From the NCBI GenBank assembly GCA_963573315.1, contig OY752146.1, forward strand, positions 2,170,001 to 2,234,000: a stretch of 64,000 nt of DNA, read 5' to 3'. Of the stretch, positions 23,073 through 36,960 are shown in pieces; positions within the stretch are counted from its first letter, which is position 1; every line of letters starts with the position of its first letter. A model generated the notes under the pieces. The model was not told the DNA's origin and searched no databases. It worked only from the letters and a program-made list of their open reading frames with translations. Made by a program: the position numbers and the translations under genes. The stretch comes from Entomortierella parvispora. Taxonomy: Eukaryota; Mortierellomycota; Mortierellomycetes; Mortierellales; Mortierellaceae.

Positions 23073-24137
23073 AATTGAAGCAGTGCGAGTGCACATGGTC
23101 GCGTTCGTTGAACACAGTTTCTTTCTCTCTCTTTTGTCTCATGCTCAAGACTCCTGGGCATGTCTCTTTCTTCCTTTTATCAAAGGCAGGATACTGCCAG
23201 GGTTGAGTATCCAGACTGGAACCCTCATTTTTGCTCGTGAAAAAGACATGGACTGTGCACATGTTGCAGGGAACCATATTCTCCATCTCAATCAAACCCC
23301 AAACCCCCCGAACTCCCAAGACACCCCTCTCTCACGCTGTGGGCAGTGTGGAAGGATAGACTTCGGCGATTGTGGAGGCGGGAGTGCTCTCACAGTGAGA
23401 GCCTTTCTCCCGCTCGGTTTCTCTACAAAGGCTGCAGGCCGTATTGAGTCCTTGCCCATTGTATTGCTCTATCGGCCTTCTCTATTCGCCAGTCCATCCC
23501 TCGCCCGCCGTCTACAAACATGCACACAAAGACCCCGGAGTGCGCCATTGAGCATGTCGGTCTTTTTTGTCTATCTTGGTCGCCGGTCTTGCACTTGACC
23601 ATCATCAGCGCTCTCCACTAGTGTGCCAATCAGAGGATCGCCAGAAGAAGACAAAAAAGAGGCCATTCCTCAACATTCCAAATGACGAGAATTCATCCGA
23701 TGCCGTTATGACTTGTTAGTCAGAGATCATCCTTTCCTTGGATAATCCTCCTAAATCTGCTCGACATTGCAGATATAGTCACTCGACCAGCGTGTTGGAG
23801 CTTTTGTTTCACGCAATATACCCGACTTGTTGTGTTTGCCCTTGGCTTTCTTGGTGAGGTCTTCCCGTCTATCATCATCATGCCAGGTGTGCACAAGAAG
23901 GAAAAACCTCTGGATTGCAACGTCGTGTTCTTCCACAAATACTGTTGAACCCCTCACCATTTTCCAGGCACATCACCTATACAAAGCGTGCATTCTTGAT
24001 CAAAAATGGTGTCACAGCCTGTGATTCTCGTCAGGTCCTCACAGCGGAAGGAAGCATGCTGCATCAAATGTACCATTGTATGAGGTACTTTCTTTTTTGT
24101 TCTCTGGCGCAAAGTTCGAGGGCGAGGTGAAAGATTA

Positions 24138-24963
24138 TTAGTTTGTCCCGCCCTCTACGATTAGGAAAAGTACATGGTAACCCTTTTCCACATGGGCTCC
24201 AAGGGTGACTCTTGGATGTCTTTCATCTTCTTCAAGTTCTCTGAACATCAGCTCCCATGTGAGTGGACACTGTTTTCTGGTTCTCCAACTTTCAGGGACA
24301 AAATCCATCATGCAAACAATCATAAAACCGGATTGCCGTCAACTGTGAACAGAAGCGGGCAGTCAAATGGATCCCTTCGCCAAGGCCAGCACAAGCAAAG
24401 CCCGTGAGAGGCAACGATAATGGGGCACCGGAATGTTGTCCTGTTGTGAGGCACAAAAAAAGGAACAACCCACAGCTCCGGTACAAGAGCAGAGCCATCA
24501 ACGACAACAAAGACTCTCAACATTCCTCAACCATCAACCTTGTTTTATTAGTCTACCGTTGCATTGTTCATCTGCACCAACCGTCCTTCCGTTCATCGGT
24601 CTTCTTGCGAACCAACGCTCTTAATCAGACGCAAGCATATAAACCTCCACTGTTGAGAACCAATTCCTCCACAAACCTCGCCTTCTCCATCTCCGTTTCA
24701 TATCTCTTGTGGGTAGACCTCGAACAGAAGTTGTTTGCCCACGAATTCTGGCCCAAATGTTCGCTGCTTCGTTGTTTGGCCAATGAGTAATGGGGACGGC
24801 GGATGGCGGGCTTCGTTACGCCAGCAAAGGATAAGGAACCTCGGACTGCCTCATTGATTTCTCTTCCACTTTTGGTCCTGCAACACATGTGTTGGGCAAT
24901 CTGGAGAACGCTCTGAAGGCAACACATGCCACTCATCTTTGCTGCTGCAAACCTTTTTCCCAT
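24138..24963 (-). pseudogene. Possible decayed gene fragments
   Basis: Minus-strand frames at 24625-24963 (ends SGGLYACV), 24320-24523 (starts VFVVVDGSALVPELW) and 24138-24323 (SWRTRKQCPLTWELMFRELE, then HVEKGYHVLFLIVE) look protein-like. They are in different frames and separated by stops. The order on one strand suggests one former gene, but I found no splice pairs that join them and recognise no family. This is inference only. Confidence 0.2.
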
Positions 24964-25793
24964 TCTTCGCTGTGTTGTATCCTCTCTAGATAAGATACAT
25001 GCTTCGGTCGCTCACATGAATTTTTTCATTCTGATGCACCATCCAAGGGCGAAAACGCGTCCATTTTTTTTTTGTTTTTGTTTTTGCGGAGCCAGAACTG
25101 AATCCAAGGAGGAACCTGAAAATGAAAACGACAGATCCAATGCTTTAGAGGTTTTTGCATGAGCAAGAGATTTGGAAAGGTATCGCAGAATGGTTGAGTA
25201 GGGCTACACTGCGTCTATTAACCTACATTTTGCCTTCGAATCGACGGATAGACACGTCTTCATCACTGTGTGGCGTTCCTGAACTATAGCACCTGCGCTG
25301 TCTCCAAAGGAACTGTGCCGTTTCTTTCTCTCTCTCCTGTGACCTGGCTGGCCACTAGACCTGACTGGTTTGGGCTTGCTTTTGTTTGCATCCAAAGTTC
25401 TCCACTTACCAACCGCAGCTGTGTTCAATCTTTCAATTGCGGAAACAAAGATCTGAGATGCACTTTTCATTATTGAATCCTTCGTCCGTGCTGGTTGAGT
25501 TGGTCCCTCAGATTCCATAGTACCGTGTGATCAGGAGACCTTACCATCGAGGAAAGAGGGAGCGAAGAAGGGAGTGGGAGATCAATTGAACAAGGCACAA
25601 GGTTGCTCCAAGCGATGCCACAAACAAAACTTACCCCTGGCTCTAAGTGGACAATCAGTCCGCTTTTAGCTACATAACCGAAGATCCCAACACTCTGGAG
25701 ATGCAATGTCCTGTGAGGAACAATACACGAACAATCTGGCCTTTTCTCCCAAAAAGAAAAAAAAAGAAAAAAAAAAGGCATGCACATTTTTAT

Positions 25794-27450
25794 TTACTTC
25801 TTCTTGGGCTGGGCGGTAACGTTGAACTTGAAGTGGATAATATCACCATCCTGAACAATGTAATCGCGACCCTTCTGCATGTACTTTCCAGCGGCCTTGA
25901 CAGCAGCTTCGCTTCCGAGCTCCTTGAGGTCGTCGAAACGCATGGTCTCGGCCATAATGAATCCACGCTCGAAATCGGTGTGAATCACTCCAGCGGCCTG
26001 GGGGGCCTTGGTACCCTTGCGGATCGACCAACATCTGGCCTCCATGGGTCCGGCAGTGAAGTAGTAGATCAAGTTCAAGGCAGAGTAACCAGAGACGACA
26101 ATCTTGGGCAAGGCAGAGGCGGTACCAATCTTGGTCAACTCGGCGTTACGGTCAGCCTCGGTCATATCAGAGATCTAGAGATATTAAAATATATATATAA
26201 AAAGGTCAGCGACTCAATATCTCTTTTGGAGAGTCTTTCTGAGATCCACTCCCCATATGATTCCAAGGAGTAAAAAAGGCAAAAAAAAAAAAAAAAAAAA
26301 AAAAACTTTGAAAAACGTACTCTGCTCTCGAGGCATCCCGAGAAAGGAATGAGGATATCACCGGGGTTGTTGGTCTGGATCCAAGCGTGAATCTTGGCGA
26401 GCCACTTGTTCTTCTTGCGGATATAATCGGCCTCGGACAAGTTGACCAAGTAGATGACGGGCTTGGCAGTCAACAACATGAGGGGGTTGATGACCTCAAC
26501 CTCCTTGTTGTTCCAGTCACCAACACGGACATCCTTGTGATCCTCAACGACGTGCTTCAACAACTTCTCCAAGATGGCCATCTCGGCCTGACGAGCACGC
26601 TCAGGGGCAGTGTTGTTGGATCCCAACTTGCCCATGGTCTTCTTGAGATCAGCAATGGCAGATTTGATGAACTCCTCGTCCTTCAAACGGAGCTCGTGGT
26701 GAATGACCTCGAGATCCTTGATGGGGTTGACCTCTCCGTCAACGTGAATAACATCGACCTCATCGAAAGCACGGCAGACGTGGAAGATGGCATCCACAGC
26801 ACGGACGTGCGACAAGAAAGCGTTACCGAGACCCTCACCAGCAGAGGCTCCCTTGACCAAACCAGCAATATCGATGACCGTCAACCAGGCGGGGATCTTG
26901 GTAGTGGACTTGAACTTCTCCATGAGGACCTAGAATTCAATGAATCATATCAGTTAATATCCGACCATTGAAAGCCATACACGAAAAGGACGTCCCAGGG
27001 CATGCCGCAGTCCAAGCAAGACGTTCGAGCTCGCCCTTTGTCCCTGCGGCAGCCATTGACCCCCCTCGCTACCCTTTTTTTTTTTTTTTTTTTTTGTTTT
27101 GTGGTTTCTTTTTGTTGAGTCTCATACCTCGAGTCTCTCGTCGGGCACAGCAACTCTGGACTCCTCGGGGTCGATGGTACAGAAAGGGAAGTTCTCAGCG
27201 GGGGCAGCCGAGTTGGTGATGGCGTTGAAGAAGGTGGACTTTCTATTGGGGTCAGAGAGCCAGGGTGGCACATGCATGGTTAGATCGGTCGGGTCCTTCA
27301 TCCTCTTCCAGTCCTGATCCGATTCGCAGAAAACAAGAAATATAGACATTCGTACCCAACGTTGGGAAGACCAACGACACCAATCTTCAAGTTGTTGGAG
27401 GGGCGACCCAACAGGATCTTTTCCTCGGCGACGGCCTTCTTTGGTGGCAT
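25794..27450 (-). CDS. OLA1: Obg-like ATPase 1 (YchF subfamily)
   Basis: Four exons (27356-27450, 27128-27242, 26321-26929, 25794-26174) give 399 residues; human OLA1 has 396. The P-loop GLPNVGKST is split by the first intron. Switch II reads [16 protein letters not shown]. The G4 position reads NLSEAD rather than NKxD, the change that gives this family ATP rather than GTP preference. A coiled-coil region lies around [19 protein letters not shown], and a TGS domain ends the protein ([32 protein letters not shown]). OLA1 binds ribosomes and the 26S proteasome and modulates translation initiation and stress responses. A T/A run of over 20 lies in each of two introns (about 26282-26304 and 27074-27095). 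Confidence 0.97.
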
Positions 27451-27867
27451 GATGGGTAATGAGAATGTGAATGGGAGGGGGGTGAAAGGACGATTAATTC
27501 TTTTTTTTTTGTTCTTATTATTTTCCGTGCTAAGTTCGGTTCAACGTTTGGATTGGGTGTCCAAGCCACCGTTTCTGCCCTTTTTGGCTCTGTCTTTATC
27601 GCCCTCTGGAAGAGTACAATCAACAAGGCGAGATAGCACAGGCATCAACAGGGCATTCATTATCGCAGGTGAAAAAGAGATGTTCTCCATGCCACGCAGG
27701 TAATCCTTGCAAAGGGCAAATGTTGTTTTTTTTGCGTTATTGTTTCCAAGCAAAGAGCCATCAATTGACTTCATTTTTATTCATCGATCGACAACTTGTT
27801 GTTCGTTATTTCCTCTCAAGCTATGAGAGTCGCAGGACACAATCTCTCGAAAATGTGAGGAAAATAT
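27451..27867. other. Intergenic, OLA1 5' flank and L13a 3' flank
   Basis: The 417 bases hold the OLA1 promoter and the 3' UTR of the ribosomal protein gene on the same strand. I see short T runs and no further gene. Confidence 0.5.
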
Positions 27868-29350
27868 TTAGTAACCGAGAGCAGCAATCTTCTCCTGGAC
27901 AGCGGCCAACTCGGAGGTCTTGGAAGAGACAGCCTTGGCGCGGACGTTGGCAATAGCCTTCTTGCGCTCGTAGAAAGCCTTGGACTTGACCTTGCGCTTC
28001 TCCTCGAGGTTGGCAACAACGTCGTTGTACTTCCAGCCGACCTCGTGGGAGACACGCTTGATGGTGCAGTACTTGCGACCGGGCTTGAGCTTGAGGACGC
28101 GGAGGGCCGAGGGGACGACCATGCGCTTCATGCGGTCATAAGGAGGGGGGACACCCTCGAAGAGCTTGATGCGGTCAAGAGCAGCGGCACCACGAGCAGT
28201 CTTGTGGGGAACCATTCCGCGGATAGCACGGTAGAAGATGCGGGAAGGAGCACGGAAATGGAAGGAACCGCGGGCGGGGTTGACAACGCAACGCTTGCGG
28301 AGGAAAGCGTGGTACTTCACTAAAAGGTGTAAAGTCAGGTAAGAAAAAAGAGTTAGACATCACTCGTACATCCTCGTTATTCAGAACATAAAGATCTGTC
28401 GTGTATTCTCTCGCTCAGCGCCTATTGTCTGCAGTCCAGTCATATAAGGATCGACTGGATAGCCTTGTCATGACCAGAGGGAGCTGATATCCCAGGGTCT
28501 TTGTTCATATCTTCTCAAAAACTGGCAGTTGGATATTTACAAGACACGATGGTATGGCTCCCAAAAGTTTTTTTCCTGTGTGCTATCCCGATTCCTTGCA
28601 CTACTCAAAAGACAGTGAACAACTCCAGAGGCTAGACTTACGCTTGTTACGGAAGAAGGAACCGGAAACGTTCAACTCCTCGCAGCGGACGACAACGACA
28701 CGCTGACCAGTGAGGGCCTGCTTGGCAACAATGGAGGCAAGGCGACCCAAAAGGTGGCCCTTACCGTCGATGACAACCACCTAGAGAAGACAGGCAACAA
28801 AAAAGAGGGCGGAAGGGTCAGTCTCTGTGATCTAAGCAAACTTGACAAGTTGTCCCTGTCCTAATGAAATCGGCTCGTCGAGAGTGATCATCCATGAAGA
28901 CCAGTTTGGGATCGTTGATTGTTGCTCGGGAATTGCGTTGTTGGTCGTTTATCGTTCATTCGAGTTGAATCGCATGTTTGAATGTGCCACAGAATCATAA
29001 ATTCGACATGGAATTCAATGTATCCGGCCCAATGAAATTGCCAATGCCCACAATCAATCATGACAAAGACGATGTCTGAGATGGCTCTGACGATGCTGTA
29101 AAGACTCGGTATCGTCATTACGCTGTTGTCATCATTGTTTTCGAGAATCCATGAGCGAAAAAAGGGATCCAAGAGAACAAGATGGGCTTTCTCCGGCCAA
29201 TCAAGATTCCAATGACGATGATGATCCCGATCCGAATGATTCCAGATGGTCGAGAGTGATCCCTGAAGTTGGGTGAGTTGACTCCCGAGTCCTGTAGTAC
29301 CCCATCTCTCAAGCTTGTCTCTTGCGAATTACTTTTTCGAACGAGCTCAT
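27868..29350 (-). CDS. RPL13A: 60S ribosomal protein uL13 (L13a / yeast Rpl16)
   Basis: Three exons: 29333-29350, 28642-28780 and 27868-28319, giving 202 residues. The first exon is 18 nt (MSSFEK), found by looking for an in-phase donor: it gives MSSFEK joined to [14 protein letters not shown], as in other fungal L13a proteins. The body shows [77 protein letters not shown], and ends AALGY-stop like yeast Rpl16. Intron 1 is about 550 bases, long for this window and typical of ribosomal protein genes with a short first exon. The protein lies in the large subunit near the exit tunnel side. Confidence 0.96.
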
Positions 29351-29495
29351 GTTGGAAATATGGATTTGTAGAGGAGGAAAAAACTTTGGAATTCACTGGA
29401 GGCCAATATTTTGTGGATCCATCCGATCTCAGCTCGCACGATTTTTATTTGTTCTATGACGTCACGATTTTTTTTTCTAAAAGTTTGGGGACAGT

Positions 29496-30531
29496 CTACG
29501 ATCGGTGGATGAACTCGACGATACGCGCTGAGGCACGCACCCTATCCAGAGGGTTGTTCACGACCTTGGTCGATGCCTCAGAAAGCTCCTTGCTAAACGT
29601 CCCATTGGCGGTTCTAAACTTGATGAATTCGGTCATGACGGGGCCCGTAAACTCAGGGTGCCCCTGGAGTGTTACGATCTTGTGATCGTTCGAGATCATA
29701 GATTGGTTGGTGGTGTGAGCTGTCGTCGCAAGCAGCGTGAATCCTTGAGGGACATCATGGACAACATCCTGGTGAAGTTCTTGGATCCTCTATAGACGAA
29801 AAGAGTTCAACTGTGAGCTGATCTCATTTGGAAAAGTTCGGCGCAGCCTTCTATCGCCTGTCCTTACCATGCTGCTATCTTTCCAGAACCTTTGTCCAGC
29901 TTCAGTGCACTCTGTCAGCGTCCATCCCAGCTATTCTCGAGAATAAGTCAAAGACATCAGTTTCTTACACTCCTGCACAAACGATGACAAACAATCTTCT
30001 GAATCCTGATTTCCCTCACCTCCCATCCACGAGCGTTCTTGCCCACTTTAGCGTTGTAAGCACGTCCAATGATTTGATGCCCAAAGCAAATGCCCACGAC
30101 CTTTGGCGCCTTCTCGTCTCTGGGGATGTGTTGGACATAGTCAACTAGTTTGTTAATCCAGGGAAGATCGTCGTATGCATTGGACGCTATCCATAAGAGA
30201 AAGGAAAGGATCGGACATTAGAACCAATTTGCTCTTCGTTTAGTACAGTCTCTAAAACATTTTACTTACCACTGCCAGAGATGAGGACTCCATCCCATTC
30301 GGCCAGATCGCTGGGATAGACATCTTCGCGAACATCGAATCCTTCCAGGACTAAGGTTGTTTCTGGGTCCAAGGCTTTCTCAGTCTTCAATTGATCCAGA
30401 CCCTCCAAAAGCAGTTTTGTGAAGAGGACGGGATATTCCCCAAAGGGCTCGGCCACAGGAGGGATGGGCGTGCCACAGACAAGGAGAGCGACGCGGATAG
30501 TCTTGTTGGCGTTGGAGATGGTAGCGGTCAT
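29496..30531 (-). CDS. Class I glutamine amidotransferase-like protein
   Basis: The ATG is at 30529-30531 and TAG at 29496-29498, with four exons (first 30270-30531, second starting at 30186). The nucleophile elbow reads KVVGICFGHQIIGRAY with the active Cys. The His/Glu pair lies in VTLQGHPEFTG. Other features are RVALLVCGTPIP near the N-terminus and WDGVLISGSG. A short exon LGWTLTECTEAGQRFW sits between. This is a stand-alone glutamine amidotransferase domain like yeast YLR126C, without the synthetase part of GMP synthase. Such proteins may release ammonia from glutamine or hydrolyse gamma-glutamyl compounds; the substrate cannot be told. The stop lies only 145 bases from the L13a first exon on the same strand. 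Confidence 0.88.
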
Positions 30532-30974
30532 GGTTGGTCGAGATTGAGGGGATGGAATGGAGGGAAAGGATGAAGAGCAAACAGAATGGGCAATGGGAAT
30601 TTCCGGCACGACTGTCTGTCAGCAGAAAAATAGTTTGGAGTCACCTGTCTATGGTGCTGCGCGTATGTACCTAACAAACAATTGATTGTGTACCTGGACA
30701 AGGGCAACCTGCATCCCAAACTCAGTCCCCTCTTGCCCCTGCGTCTACTCCTCAAAAACAAGTTGTGGTGTTGTTGAAATCATTATTTTATTCAGTAATA
30801 TAGCAGAGAAGCACAATGCAAGAAGGCGGAAAAGAGGAAATGGTACAAGGAGTGGCTATGTGTTCATGGGCATAGCAGCAGGGAAGATGAGTGAGGGTAA
30901 AATAACAATGAGTGTTATGAAGGATTGGGATGATGTTGTGCAGGAAAGAAATAAAAAAAAAAGCGAGAGACACT
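30532..30974. other. Intergenic, amidotransferase 5' flank and OLE1 3' flank
   Basis: Short tandem spacing of 443 bases. An ATTTTATT stretch near 30783-30793, on the minus strand AATAAAAT, is a possible OLE1 polyadenylation signal. I see no gene. Confidence 0.4.
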
Positions 30975-32120
30975 TTAGTCGTCCTTGGAGTGCTCGCCTC
31001 CATAGACGGGAAGCGAGGGGTTCTTCTTCTGGGCCTCGACCTCGCCACCAAACTCGACCACAGCCACACGCATCAAGCTGAGCAGGTTGCGGGCGGCGTT
31101 CGAGTGATCATACATGCCACCGTTGAAGGCCGAAGTCATGTCCTTGCCAATGCCCATCTTGATGTACTTCTCGCCACCAGGATGCTCCGTCATAAAGTCA
31201 GCGACATCATAGACAACACCCTCGAGCAAGATCCACTTCTTGTTGTCGTTCTTGCAGGCGTGCTGAAAGTCCTCAAAAGACAGGATGGGCAACTCAGAGA
31301 TGGGGGTGCCCCACTGGAGCTTTGTCTTCTTCTCCAAGACACGCTTCTCAATCATCTGGAGTTGGCCCTTGCGAACCTCGTTCTCGGGGAAAGTCTTAAG
31401 ATGGCTGGCAAGTCCAAAGAAGGCGCAGGTGGCAATGACCCACTTGGTGGGGTCGTACTGGTAGAAGCGAATGGCGTTCCTGTAGTCCTGGGGAAACTGG
31501 TGATGGAAATTGTGGTAGCCCTCGCCCAAGGTCACAAAAGCGGTGATAAAGTGGTCGCGAGGAGAGTGGCGGTCATCGAAGGGACCGTCGCCGAGCCAGT
31601 GGGCCAAAGAGTTGACACAGAATGTAGCGTGGTGGACAAAGACGAGGCGGAGAATGGCAGCGTAGAAGTAGCCTCCGCGCCAGTCACCCCAGCCGAGACC
31701 TGCGACAACTGTGGGGAAGATAACACCCATAATAAGGATGAGGGGGAAGTAGTTCTTGTGCTGCCACTGAACGAGCTTGTTCTTGTTGAGGTCGTCGACA
31801 TCGGCATGGCCAATCTTCCATCCGGGGCGCTTGATCAACATCCAGCCAATATGAGAGAAGAAGAGTCCACGATGAGCGCTGTATGGGTCTTTTTCAGTGT
31901 CAGTCCAGCGATGGTGAGCGCGATGGCCGCGAGACCACCACTTGATCGAGCCCTCCACGGCTCCTGCTCCGAGAAGCGCCAAGACAAAGCTCATGGCGGG
32001 TCCTGCATTGTAAGCGCGATGTGCCCAGAGACGATGGTATCCTGTTGGGATGAAGAAGGGAGAAAAGGGGTGTCAGATAACCCAAAGGAATCCTCAATTG
32101 TGATGGGTGGGTGCCCCACT

Positions 32121-32154
<34 letters not shown>

Positions 32155-32451
32155 ATCCTGGATTGAGAAATAAAACTTGCCTGCAGTGATTCCAAGTCCT
32201 GTTGCGTAGTAGTACACGATCGACCAGATAAGGGTTTTTCTCTGGAGCTCGGTAGTGAAAAGACCGTACAGTGCGATCAAAGGAGTGAGTCCTAGTCCGA
32301 CGACATGCTTCCAGTCAACGTAATTGTGCCAGTTCTTAAGAGTGATCTTCTCCCTGAACAATGGGGGCAACACGTCGTGCTGGAGTGGGTCTCTCCTGGT
32401 CTCTGTCCGAGTCGCCGGAACGACAAACGTAGGTGGAAGAGGGGTCGCCAT
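30975..32451 (-). CDS. OLE1: Delta-9 acyl-CoA desaturase with C-terminal cytochrome b5
   Basis: Two exons (32181-32451, 30975-32041) give 445 residues. Three histidine boxes bind the di-iron centre: HRLWAH, HRAHH and HNFHH. Hydrophobic segments flank them. The C-terminal cytochrome b5 domain holds the heme-binding EHPGGEKYI. The enzyme puts a double bond at carbon 9 of stearoyl- and palmitoyl-CoA in the endoplasmic reticulum. The match to the Mortierella alpina protein as I recall it is near-complete through the core. The intron has a GC donor (gcaagt) and AG acceptor and contains a 32-base A run in the sense strand. A TATA box lies about 200 bases upstream. Confidence 0.98.
32042..32180 (-). 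other. GC-AG intron in OLE1 with a 32-base homopolymer
   Basis: The sense-strand junction is GCAG then gcaagttt, and the acceptor is caacag then GATACC. Joining gives I-T-A-G-Y-H-R-L-W in frame. No GT donor would preserve this motif. The T32 run on the plus strand covers 32122-32153. Confidence 0.85.
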
Positions 32452-33731
32452 TGTTGTGAGTCTGGTGGTTGTAGTTGTTCGATTACAGATGGGCGAGGAG
32501 GTTGGTCGATAGGGAAAGAGGTGAGAAGCGTGGAGCAGCAACAAGCAAGAAAAACCGAAAAGTTGCCGTTCTTGCAACTAAGGTAGATGAGAAGGAGAGA
32601 GAGGATTGAGGATGAATAAAGAGAAAAAGTTTATGGAAGGGATTACCCTCGGCTTTTATACTCTTCTCGGAGTGAACAAGGATGGACCAACAATCCGGAA
32701 AAGCAGTGTAATCTCTCGTACAAGAGCACGCCCCACCAAAACGCGAGAGTTCGCCCTTACAAATAACATAAATTTCCGCCGAACTCAACCCACACAGAGA
32801 ACGCAGTGCAACCACCCAGTTTGACGCAGTGACCAAAAGAGGATATCCACACCCATTGTGGTGCCTCATCGATTCGCTCTCAGGACCCATATGTCTTTGC
32901 TTGTTCAGCGCAAATACCGAATCCAGCTGGGCATTTGACCACTATTCACTTTAGAGCTTCGGCTTTCACTCGTCAAGTTCGCTAAGTTCTGCCATATACA
33001 CGACATTGGTCACAGCCCGCTACTTCTCCTGTCTTTCTGTTCTTCGCTCGTCCCTTGTTGACCCTTGACACAGTCATCATTCATTATGATCCATTGTTAT
33101 CCATTCCGTTCTTGTCACCGACTCAAAACATGTAGCTCAATATCTACACCAATTACCCTGGAATGATATAGTGCCAATCCGCACCATCTACCTTTATTGT
33201 TGATTGCTCCAACTGCCTGCCACTTTGAATGGTTAGTGTCACAACAGTTGCCTACCTATGTAATGTTTTCCTCATGTCAAAGAATCATCCAAGAACGGTA
33301 AGAGCAAAAAAAGCACGACAATCTGAGGTCCCTGAACTTGTGGAGCACGTCGATGGTTGAGACGTGTAGCGAGTAGAAAAGTCCAGAAGTGGATATGAGT
33401 CTTGGCGCTCTAATGGGCCTTACAAAGACAATAGGAACCACCTGGACACATCCTGGTAGCCCACCACTGCCCTAGGCCAGGTGTGAACATTTGTGCTTTG
33501 TCAAGGTATCTTCTCGTGGCACTTGGCGCTGTTTGAGACACTGGTCAGATATGACAAGGGGCATTGGATCCTGGGCGCAGATTGCGGGGGATCAAAATTT
33601 TGGGGGCACAAGTCAATTCGTGCTGACAATTTTAATTATTGGAGCTGAGTAATATCTTTTGGTGCTTTTTCCAGCAGCCTGTATTTGGGCGAAGCACGGA
33701 CTGTCTCAGAGGACATGAGGTGCAAAAGCGG
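32452..33731. other. Intergenic, OLE1 promoter and SRPK 3' flank
   Basis: The OLE1 5' flank includes a TATA box. From about 32850 to 33650 I see no ORF with family features and no RNA gene; it is mixed-composition DNA containing the SRPK 3' UTR. Confidence 0.45.
32653..32660 (-). promoter_or_regulatory. TATA box of OLE1
   Basis: TATAAAAG on the minus strand, 202 bases upstream of the OLE1 ATG and followed by a CT-rich leader. Confidence 0.6.
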
Positions 33732-35959
<2,228 letters not shown>

Positions 35960-36960
35960 GGTAGATGGGCTTGTTAAGGTTGAAGACGGTATATACGGGA
36001 GATAGGGATTGAGGTGGCCGTTGGAACAAACGAAAGAAAGAAGTGGAGAGAGGGGACTAGGACGAAAGAAAAGTATAAAGAAAGGAAGGCAGAAAGGAAG
36101 GAGGAATGAATGAGTCTAGGTGTAGAGAGAGGAGAAGAATGCCGAAGAAGCAATGAACAGGCCAAAAGGTGTCTTGTTTACATATTTCTGATTTGTGACC
36201 TGCAACTGCATGATGGATTCAGGGGCGGCCGCCGCTGTTAAGGGTCTGATCTCTTCTGTCACGCTTCAACTCAATGGTCCAAAAGAGTGCCATGAGTACA
36301 ACACGCAATAATACAGTAACAGGGCACAGACATTGGGCGTTGAGGATAAGGACATCCATCCATTAACGACCAAGTCTGTGCCTGCATCTTTGTGAACATG
36401 TTGTGTGTCTCTACTTTCCGGTTAACCTGCAACTTCACCTCCCCTACTACCGTCGTCATTCTTGGCAGTTGGACACCCAACCAGAACAGCCACCCAAAGA
36501 AATACAGTACACTGCCATGATATCACGCCAGGCAGTAAAAGACGCACTACAGCCCACCTTTCAAGTGGTCTGTCTTGCACGACCACGATGACGGCGGGGG
36601 GGGGGGGGGGGGGGGGGGAGGGCAGACTCGAACAAGAGTGAGGTGAGACGGTGGTGCACCCCGGCCACAGACGAACCCGCTCACACACGTAAGGGGCAAA
36701 GCGAACGGCAAAGAGCATCTATCCACTTCAACTGTCCTGTCCTGCCCTTGTCCTGTCCAGCCCAGCCCAACTGCGGTGGTCGCACGAGAACACAGAAAAA
36801 GAAAAGGTAAAAAAAAGAAAGCGACACCGCCAAGGGCGCCCGTTTCTTTTTTCCCTCTCTTCCTCTCTCTCCCTCTTCTATTTGTCTCTCATCATCTCCC
36901 TACTCAATCTTCCATTCATCAACCCAACCTTCCCTTCTTCCTTCCGCACCATCAATAACC
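35960..36960. promoter_or_regulatory. Divergent promoter region, SRPK / TVP18
   Basis: About 1 kb between divergent starts. The SRPK side has a CT-rich minus strand at 35990-36110. A 23-base G run lies near the middle. The TVP18 leader is CT-rich at 36840-36960. I see no gene. Confidence 0.5.
36596..36618 (+). repeat. Poly-G run of 23 bases
   Basis: An uninterrupted G23 run in the divergent SRPK/TVP18 promoter region. It could fold as a G-quadruplex and may be miscounted in assembly. Confidence 0.85.

Larger units (their letters stand above)
21101..25793. other. 4.7-kb stretch without a recognisable gene
   Basis: No ORF here carries a family I recognise. The window's other genes are packed much more tightly. 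Coding-like fragments occur: plus strand 22795-23072, and minus strand fragments around 22284-22469, 23751-23960, 24138-24323 and 24625-24963. They are interrupted by stops and I could not join them by plausible introns. An A-run sits at 22681-22707. The stretch could hold a decayed or lineage-specific gene, or long regulatory or noncoding transcripts. Confidence 0.5.

Noticed and set aside
24625-24963. GVTKPAIRR on the minus strand, like the histone H4 motif GITKPAIRR
   Set aside because: The residues before and after do not match H4 (no GLIYEETR or DNIQ equivalent), and no splice sites would bring them in. Probably coincidence, or a very decayed fragment at most.
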